Assembly (NCBI GenBank): GCA_942493215.1
Contig: OW818670.1
Span: forward strand, 186,001-250,000
Direction: 5' to 3'
DNA from: G942493215 sp942493215
GTDB taxonomy: Bacteria > Bacillota_I > Bacilli_A > RF39 > UBA660
Length of the DNA: 64,000 nt
Each line of letters starts with the position of its first letter. Position 1 is the stretch's first letter. The notes under the pieces are model-generated. The model worked only from the letters and a program-made list of their open reading frames with translations. It ran no database searches and was not told the origin of the DNA. The translations under genes were made by a program, and so were the position numbers. Of this stretch, positions 59,269-64,000 are shown piece after piece.

Positions 59269-59988
59269 AATACTTCTTGTATGACCACCTACTATATGAG
59301 CTTTTTCAAGTCCTTTAATAACAGCTTTAAATTCACCAGCGACTTCCCTCCAACAGAATTTACTTCCATCCTTAAGATCATAAACGGCTGCACCAAGCGA
59401 TGATGCCACACAAACCCTGCCTTCAATAGGTCTATGTTCCTCATGTTCAGAAACTAAAGTAAATTTATAAATTTCATTTGAACCGTCAAGATATTCAATT
59501 GTTACCACATCACCGATATTAACTTTTTCACTATCATTATCAACCATACCGGCTAATTGTAAAGCCGATCTGGCTATTGAAGGAAATGATCCTGGCTTTG
59601 GCGATTGGGGAGCTTTAAATGCCCCGATCACTGGCTTAGCTTCCTGGGTACATTTACCATCTACAGGTAAGAAAGCAGACTTTTGCTCACTCTTTTTAAT
59701 ATTTTGAGCAATAATAGCTTGTAAATAAAGAAGATCATCCAATGATAAACTACTTGCCCAAGATGCATCTCTACTCTTACGTAACGTAACTTCTTTACTC
59801 AATATTTCAAGCATAAATTTAAATCTCTCCAGGATTTTTACTAATTTACCAACTGATAAAGATGATAATAGTTTTCTCACTTCTGGATTAGGATTTTTCC
59901 TTAAAATTTCAACGATCTCTGTTTCTTTTTTTATACTACCATCAGGATAAAACAAATCAATGGGTTGATCAGTAACAGATTGTGACAT
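59260..59988 (-). CDS. Protein with a GreA/GreB C-terminal-like domain, 242 aa
   Basis: The C-terminal part (about 155-232) resembles the FKBP-like C-terminal domain of GreA/GreB and related factors: GDVVTIEYLDGSNEIYKF, then IEGRVCVASSLGAAVYDL and EFKAVIKGL. The N-terminal part (about 1-120) is helical (LRKNPNPEVRKLLSSLSVGK; KILERFKFMLEILSKEV), but not a clear Gre coiled coil; a Pro/Ser/Ala linker (about 125-150) joins them. It could bind RNA polymerase in a secondary-channel manner, but the acidic tip residues of GreA are not evident. AGGGAGGA precedes ATG. Confidence 0.65.
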   Translation of the reverse strand: MSQSVTDQPIDLFYPDGSIKKETEIVEILRKNPNPEVRKLLSSLSVGKLVKILERFKFMLEILSKEVTLRKSRDASWASSLSLDDLLYLQAIIAQNIKKSEQKSAFLPVDGKCTQEAKPVIGAFKAPQSPKPGSFPSIARSALQLAGMVDNDSEKVNIGDVVTIEYLDGSNEIYKFTLVSEHEEHRPIEGRVCVASSLGAAVYDLKDGSKFCWREVAGEFKAVIKGLEKAHIVGGHTRSIKN

Positions 59989-60099
59989 AAAATATTCCTC
60001 CCTTTATTAAATCATAATCATAGTTGTTTATGAGGCCTATTCTAGCACAAACTATTAACTAACGCAACAATTATTTATTATCAAATTATATATTATCAC

Positions 60100-60148
60100 A
60101 ATAGTTCTATTTTGATATGCATATTTGTTCTAATATGCATGAACTATT
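60100..60148. other. Long interrupted inverted repeat
   Basis: Arms AATAGTTC (60100-60107) and GAACTATT (60141-60148) enclose a perfect 9-bp inner repeat ATGCATATT/AATATGCAT (60117-60125 and 60132-60140) with a 9-base bulge on one side. There is no poly-T on either side, so it is more likely an RNA structure or operator than a terminator. Confidence 0.6.
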
Positions 60149-60158
60149 TTATTATTAA

Positions 60159-60242
60159 TCACCTCAATTTATTAAAAATATTTTTCAATTTTTTACCAGC
60201 ACTATTATATACTTCTCTTAATTTCCAAATACTTTTTTTAAT
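60159..60242 (-). CDS. Candidate 27-residue basic peptide with ATT start
   Basis: On the minus strand a perfect AGGAGGTGAT lies 7 bases before ATT at 60242, which opens 27 codons ending in TGA. The peptide (IKKSIWKLREVYNSAGKK, then LKNIFNKLR) is basic and amphipathic, with Leu/Ile/Trp spaced for one helical face. ATT starts are rare, so this is only a candidate. Alternatives are a leader that titrates ribosomes, or a GTG-start 10-codon frame. The size and amphipathic character recall small membrane-curvature peptides such as SpoVM, but no sequence match is visible. Confidence 0.35.
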   Translation of the reverse strand: MKKSIWKLREVYNSAGKKLKNIFNKLR

Positions 60243-60377
60243 ACTATCACCTCCTATATAAGCATATGCTTAAGATTGCTTTTTTTAACCATAAGTATAT
60301 AAAGAGGTATTTGGTCATATCTGATAACAAAACTTTACAATTAAAAGAAATATTTTCTTAAGATAAGAAGGTAAATA

Positions 60378-60386
60378 TGCTATAAT
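60378..60386 (+). promoter_or_regulatory. Extended -10 promoter of murT-gatD-deoC
   Basis: TGC-TATAAT with a weak TTAAGA-type -35 17 bases upstream. A GAGGTGG ribosome-binding site follows before ATG 60406. Confidence 0.6.
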
Positions 60387-60405
60387 TTATATATGAGGTG
60401 GTAAT

Positions 60406-61737
60406 ATGAAAATAATAAGTATTATAATTGGAAAAATAATTATTTTGGTAGGTAAAATTACTCATAAAGGTAGCTCAATGCCTGGTAAAATAGTTAAAAA
60501 GATAAATCATCATATTATGAAAGATTTTAAGTTACCAGCAACTGTAATTGCCGTTACTGGATCATCAGGCAAAGGTAGTACATCAACAATGATTGCTAAA
60601 GTATATCGGGAAATGGGCTATACTGTTGCCCATAATATTAAAGGATCTAATTTAACAGATGGTATTATTACTCTTTTATTAGAATATTGTTCTTTAACAG
60701 GTACAATTAAAACGGATGTTTTGGTATATGAAATTGATGAACGTTATACCAAATATGTTTTTCCTGATATTCATCCTAACGTTGTTGTTATAACTAATAT
60801 TACCCGTGATCAACCTCCTCGCCAAGGTCATTTTGACTTAGTATTTAAGGAAATTAAAAAAGCTATTACTAAAGATATGCACTTAATTTTAAATGCTGAT
60901 GATCCTTATCTTCAAAAATTCGTAATTAATGAAGAAAATAAAGTAACTTATTATGGTGTTGATAAACATAAATACTCTTCTAAAGAAACTTTATTTGAAA
61001 ATCTTAATATGGTCTACTGTCCTATTTGTAATACAAAATTAAAATATAATTTTTATCATTTTGAAGATAATGGTGATTACTATTGTCCACAATGTTCATT
61101 TAAACATCCTAATAATGATTTTATAGCTACTAATATTAACTATAAAAATAATGTGATTACTATTAATAAAGAACATAAGATTCATATCCCTGAAAGTCTA
61201 TTATTTGTTATCAATAACACTTTAGCGGCTTTTTCCGTATGTTCTACCTTAGGTCTTGATCAAAAAGAAGTAGCCCATATTCTCGATGAAAATATGCTAA
61301 GTACTAAGATATTTGATCACTATGAATATCAAAAACGCCAAGTTTATGTTTTAAATAATAAGAATGAAAATAGTACAACATTTAATCATTCCCTACTTTA
61401 TATTAATCGTAATAAGGATTTAAAAACGATTATTATTGGTTGGAAAGAAATAAGTAGACGTTATAATTTTAATGATCTATCATGGTTATATGATATTAAC
61501 TTTGAACTATTATCAAATCATAATATAAGTAAAATTATCTGTGCTGGTATTAATGCTGAAGATATTGCCACTCGTTTGAAATATGCTGGTATTAATGAAA
61601 AACAAATTATGACATTTAATAATCTTGATGAAGCTAGTGACTCAATTAAGAATAAAACTAAAGGTGATATCTATGCTATTCTTAATTTTGATTATGTTGA
61701 ACCTCTTAATAAAATCATGAAAGGAGAGCAAGACTAA
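60406..61737 (+). CDS. murT: MurT-like lipid II amidotransferase subunit (Mur-ligase fold)
   Basis: A 443-residue Mur-ligase-like protein with a DUF1727-type C-terminal domain. The ATP loop is VTGSSGKGSTSTMI near 50 (canonical MurT has GTNGKTTTT), followed by NITRDQPPRQGHFDLV near 145 (canonical NFFRDQLDRYGE) and a zinc ribbon with CPICNTKL and CPQCSF (about 205-230). In staphylococci MurT activates the D-Glu carboxylate of lipid II for amidation by GatD. The sequence is well off the classical MurT, and the partner GatD lacks its catalytic residues, so the reaction may differ. GAGGTGG precedes ATG. Confidence 0.8.
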   Translation: MKIISIIIGKIIILVGKITHKGSSMPGKIVKKINHHIMKDFKLPATVIAVTGSSGKGSTSTMIAKVYREMGYTVAHNIKGSNLTDGIITLLLEYCSLTGTIKTDVLVYEIDERYTKYVFPDIHPNVVVITNITRDQPPRQGHFDLVFKEIKKAITKDMHLILNADDPYLQKFVINEENKVTYYGVDKHKYSSKETLFENLNMVYCPICNTKLKYNFYHFEDNGDYYCPQCSFKHPNNDFIATNINYKNNVITINKEHKIHIPESLLFVINNTLAAFSVCSTLGLDQKEVAHILDENMLSTKIFDHYEYQKRQVYVLNNKNENSTTFNHSLLYINRNKDLKTIIIGWKEISRRYNFNDLSWLYDINFELLSNHNISKIICAGINAEDIATRLKYAGINEKQIMTFNNLDEASDSIKNKTKGDIYAILNFDYVEPLNKIMKGEQD

Positions 61738-62465
61738 TGAAACTTATTATCGCTCACCTATATTATGATTTATTAAACTTATATGGTGAAAATGGCAATA
61801 TCAAAGCTTTAAAACATCAACTAGAACATCAAGGTATAAAAGTAATAATTAAGAATCTATCAATTGATGATGAACTAGATTTTAACAGTTATGATTTAGT
61901 CTATATGGGGATGGGTACAGAAGAAAATCAAAAAATTGCTCTTAAACATCTTATTACCTATAAGGATACTATTAAAGAATGTATTGCAAATAATCATTTC
62001 TTTTTAATAACTGGTAATTCTCTTGAATTATTTGGTAAACACATTATGGATATTAATGATAAAAAGCATAAGGCTCTTAATATTTTCGATTATCAAGCAC
62101 AAGAACAAGAAAAAAGTATTGTGGGAGAATTAACATTTAAAACTAATCTTATTAATGAAGATATTATTGGTTTTCAAAATCGTCGTAGTCAGATAACTTT
62201 ATTAAATGATAATCCCTTATTTGAAGTAATTAAAGGTATTGGAAGTTGTCCTAGTAGTATGAATGAAGGTATTCATTATCATAATTTCTATGGTACTTAT
62301 GTTATAGGACCTGTTCTAATTCGCAATCCAAAATTTTTAGTTCACTTTATCAAAGAACTAGTAACTTATCATAATCATAATTTTAAGTTTAAATCTTTTG
62401 ATACCAAAACGGAAACTTTAGCTTATCATAATTTTATAAAAAACTTTGTTAATAAAGGAGAATAA
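61737..62465 (+). CDS. gatD: GatD-like glutamine amidotransferase, catalytic Cys and His missing
   Basis: A 242-residue class I amidotransferase-like protein, start TAATG-coupled to murT. The N-terminus (LYYDLLNLYGENGNIKALKH) is the GatD signature. The place of the nucleophile (GatD LAICGGYQ) reads LITGNSLELFG, without Cys, and the catalytic His site (GTYLHGP) reads GTYVIGP. So glutaminase activity is not expected by the known mechanism. It may be a non-catalytic partner, use free ammonia, or have a different role. The fold landmarks (IGFQNRR, NEGIHYHNFYGTY) are kept. Confidence 0.82.
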   Translation: MKLIIAHLYYDLLNLYGENGNIKALKHQLEHQGIKVIIKNLSIDDELDFNSYDLVYMGMGTEENQKIALKHLITYKDTIKECIANNHFFLITGNSLELFGKHIMDINDKKHKALNIFDYQAQEQEKSIVGELTFKTNLINEDIIGFQNRRSQITLLNDNPLFEVIKGIGSCPSSMNEGIHYHNFYGTYVIGPVLIRNPKFLVHFIKELVTYHNHNFKFKSFDTKTETLAYHNFIKNFVNKGE

Positions 62466-62467
62466 TA

Positions 62468-63118
62468 ATGGAACTAAATAAATATATTGATCACTCTAAT
62501 TTAAAAATGAACGCGACAATGCGAGATATTGAGAAACTTTGTCAAGAAGCCATCGATAATCATTTTGTGGCCGTATGTGTACATCCCTATTATGTTAATT
62601 TAGCCGTTGGGCTTTTAAAAGAAAGTAATGTTGATGTATGTACCGTTATTGGTTTTCCTTTAGGAATGAATACAACAGCTACTAAAGTTTATGAAGCCAT
62701 AGAGGCTGTTGAAAACGGAGCTAAAGAAATTGATATGGTTATCAATATTGGAGCTTTAAAAGATAAAGATTATAACTATGTAAAAAATGAAATTGAAGAG
62801 ATTCGTGATGCGATTGAAGGATGTATTCTAAAAGTAATTATTGAAACATCACAACTAACCGATGAAGAAATTATTAAAATGACCGAAATATGTAATGAAA
62901 CATATGTTAATTTTATTAAAACATCAACCGGTTTTAATGGTCGAGGAGCAACGTTACATGATATTGAATTAATTAATAGTCATCGTAATGATTTATTAGA
63001 GATTAAAGCCAGTGGTGGTATTAAAACAGAAGAAGAAGCTATTACTTTCATTGAAGCTGGTGTAACAAGAATTGGAACTAGTCATGGAATTGATATAGTA
63101 AATAAAAAAGACCAATAA
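62468..63118 (+). CDS. deoC: Deoxyribose-phosphate aldolase
   Basis: A 216-residue TIM-barrel class I aldolase that splits 2-deoxyribose-5-phosphate to glyceraldehyde-3-phosphate and acetaldehyde. The opening YIDHSNLK, CVHPYYVNLA, VCTVIGFPLGMNTTATK near 52-70, the Schiff-base Lys in VNFIKTSTGFNGRGAT near 150, and the second Lys in LEIKASGGIKTEEEA are in place. AAAGGAGAA precedes ATG. Last gene of the murT-gatD-deoC unit, with a strong terminator. The link of DeoC to MurT/GatD is positional. Confidence 0.95.
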   Translation: MELNKYIDHSNLKMNATMRDIEKLCQEAIDNHFVAVCVHPYYVNLAVGLLKESNVDVCTVIGFPLGMNTTATKVYEAIEAVENGAKEIDMVINIGALKDKDYNYVKNEIEEIRDAIEGCILKVIIETSQLTDEEIIKMTEICNETYVNFIKTSTGFNGRGATLHDIELINSHRNDLLEIKASGGIKTEEEAITFIEAGVTRIGTSHGIDIVNKKDQ

Positions 63119-63127
63119 TTTGGTCTT
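63108..63127 (+). terminator. Terminator of the murT-gatD-deoC unit
   Basis: An 8-bp stem AAGACCAA/TTGGTCTT with a 4-base loop followed by T7, overlapping the deoC stop. Confidence 0.9.
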
Positions 63128-63352
63128 TTTTTAATTATAAGCTAAAGATTACACTTAATTGTCGTAAGTGGGGCATCCCGCATCCTTATCCATAACCCAT
63201 AATTAATGTATATAAACAAATATTATTTTTATTCTCATTACATTATGGGCATTAATTTCTATAAATATTCAGTTAATTTAAAAAAAATCATAGTCACATC
63301 TATTACACAGAAATATCAGCCGACAATATATTAAATTAGAGGAGGTGCCTCT
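63128..63352. other. Intergenic stretch
   Basis: 225 bases after the deoC terminator. A few short frames without a ribosome-binding site, and a GC-richer patch (GTGGGGCATCCCGCATCC) near 63169-63186. No convincing gene, tRNA or promoter is seen. Confidence 0.5.
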
Positions 63353-63583
63353 ATGAATCAATGCGTAAATAGATTTTATCTACCTATTTTATTAGCATAT
63401 CTCGGCTTCTTATTACTTGGTTCACTCGTTGGCTTAGCAATTGGTCTAGCATTAGCAGCAGTATTGTTATCAGTTATTATTGGTTTTTTTATTGGATTAG
63501 CATTAGCAATCATTGTTAACGCAATTATAATAATTGTTGTCAACAGAACCTGTTACAGAAAAGATTCAGCCTGTAATGAATAA
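63353..63583 (+). CDS. Small hydrophobic Gly/Ala-rich membrane protein, 76 aa
   Basis: A 76-residue protein with a perfect AGAGGAGGTG before the ATG. A short N-terminus with a Cys, two long hydrophobic segments (about 10-30 and 32-66) made of Leu, Ile, Ala, Val and Gly, with glycines spaced as GLAIGLALAAVLL and GFFIGLALAII, and a short polar tail with two Cys (CYRKDSACNE). The glycine spacing suggests packed helices or oligomerisation. Next to a Cys-rich repeat protein with the same strong start signal, possibly linked. Function unknown. Confidence 0.65.
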   Translation: MNQCVNRFYLPILLAYLGFLLLGSLVGLAIGLALAAVLLSVIIGFFIGLALAIIVNAIIIIVVNRTCYRKDSACNE

Positions 63584-63661
63584 AAAAAGGTTTTAGAATA
63601 AATCTATACAGTTCTTTTTATACTTCAAATAATAAATGAAATAAAGGGCTTTTATTATTTT

Positions 63662-63686
63662 ACGAAAAAGAAAACTGCATACTATA
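63662..63686 (+). promoter_or_regulatory. Possible sigma-K/E-type promoter
   Basis: CATACTATA (63678-63686) fits the sigma-K -10 form CATAnnnTA, with AC (63662-63663) 14 bases upstream as a -35 core. It lies immediately before the ribosome-binding site of the Cys-repeat gene. Confidence 0.35.
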
Positions 63687-63707
63687 TTTTAGGAGGTGTC
63701 ATATACG

Positions 63708-64000
63708 ATGTACGAAGAAGAAAAAAACTATTCTGAAAATGTAGAAAGGTTTTCAAAAAAAGAATGTTGTGTTTATATCAATATAAATACTATATGTAAA
63801 AAAGATTATGATTTAGAAAGCACAGATGCAAAAATAGCGCCCAAAGATGAATGTTGTGTTTGTATCAACATAAATACTATATGCAAAGAAGACCATGATT
63901 GGAAGAATACACATGAAAGAAATTGTGGTGAAGGTGAAGAAAACTTACCAAAAAAAGAATGCTGTGTTTGTGTCAACATAAATACTGTATGCAAAGAAGA
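63708..64000 (+). CDS. Cys-rich repeat protein (3' end outside window)
   Basis: An ATG at 63708, with AGGAGGTG 10 bases before it, opens a frame that runs past the window end (97 codons seen). An acidic start (MYEEEKNYSENVERF) leads to three copies of a Cys-rich unit: KKECCVYININTICKKDYD, then KDECCVCININTICKEDHD, then KKECCVCVNINTVCKED, joined by variable acidic/basic linkers with a 31-38 residue period. The unit has a CC pair, a Cys two residues later (Tyr in the first copy) and a Cys after the NINT motif. It resembles self-crosslinking spore coat or surface proteins in style. I recognise no family. Confidence 0.7.
   Translation, partial: MYEEEKNYSENVERFSKKECCVYININTICKKDYDLESTDAKIAPKDECCVCININTICKEDHDWKNTHERNCGEGEENLPKKECCVCVNINTVCKE

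Noticed and set aside
63243..63335. Short plus-strand frame (about 30 codons) before the hydrophobic protein
   Set aside because: No ribosome-binding site and no recognisable pattern. Treated as chance.
63806..63994. Minus-strand frame with a repeated HTVFMLTQTQHS-like motif
   Set aside because: It is the reverse reading of the Cys-repeat gene; the plus strand has the ribosome-binding site and the start.
1..64000. Mollicute-type genetic code
   Set aside because: TGA ends several genes cleanly (arsM, for example), RF2 is present with its TGA-dependent frameshift, and Trp is encoded by TGG.

Overview
The window comes from an AT-rich, spore-forming Firmicute of the Bacilli side, probably an uncultured host-associated lineage. 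PolC, delta subunit RpoE, Veg, YabP/YabQ/DivIC, YabG, GerQ, SpoVG and sigma-E/K-like factors all point that way, and giant BspA-type leucine-rich proteins are typical of gut bacteria. TGA is used as a stop, prfB is present with its frameshift site, and Trp is TGG, so the code is standard and not the Mycoplasma code. This lineage assignment is inferred from gene content, not from a search.

Layout. 1-2.8 kb: two sporulation-type sigma genes around an unknown gene, plus a 54-residue membrane protein. 2.9-8.2 kb: GNAT, an ArsR-thioredoxin operon, an anchored unknown protein, a PHP phosphoesterase, a GyrI-like protein, a metallophosphatase and a P-loop protein. 8.2-9.5 kb: metK under a SAM-I riboswitch. 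9.6-13.05 kb: an arsenic operon arsR-arsD-arsA-arsM with a clear promoter/operator, beside tRNA-Lys and with no efflux permease. 13.3-16.9 kb: an anchored unknown protein, tRNA-Val and a tandem family of unknown paralogues (four repeat units in three genes). 17-31 kb: ddl, murF, a hydrolase, an SPFH/NfeD pair, polA, rluA and polC. 31.3-35.2 kb: unknown genes, tRNA-Glu/Ile/Thr, a degenerate metallopeptidase-transglutaminase fusion, rpoE and a YwiB-like gene. 35.3-42.5 kb: a class A PBP, a PduL-type enzyme, gerQ, lemA, divIC-yabQ-yabP, spoVG, a D,D-carboxypeptidase, veg and yabG. 42.6-59.2 kb: ftsX/ftsE, prfB, ligA, an 8.5-kb pilin-LRR gene, galU, a small membrane protein and pcrA. 59.3-64 kb: a GreA-C-like protein, a possible mini-peptide, murT-gatD-deoC, a hydrophobic small protein and a Cys-rich repeat protein cut by the window end.

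The genes combine core replication and repair (polA, polC, ligA, pcrA), wall synthesis and division (ddl, murF, murT/gatD, PBP, carboxypeptidase, ftsEX, divIC) and sporulation. Accessory layers are arsenic detoxification (its methyltransferase uses SAM made by the adjacent MetK), a giant surface protein and several unknown families. The most unusual items are the roughly 2,850-residue protein joining a type IV prepilin N-terminus to about 100 BspA-type repeats, the ECCVC-repeat protein at the right edge, the tandem paralogue family at 14.5-16.9 kb, and a MurT/GatD pair whose GatD lacks both catalytic residues. Most genes are on the minus strand. Almost every transcription unit ends in a recognisable hairpin plus T-run, and many have -35/-10 boxes with exact 17-bp spacing.
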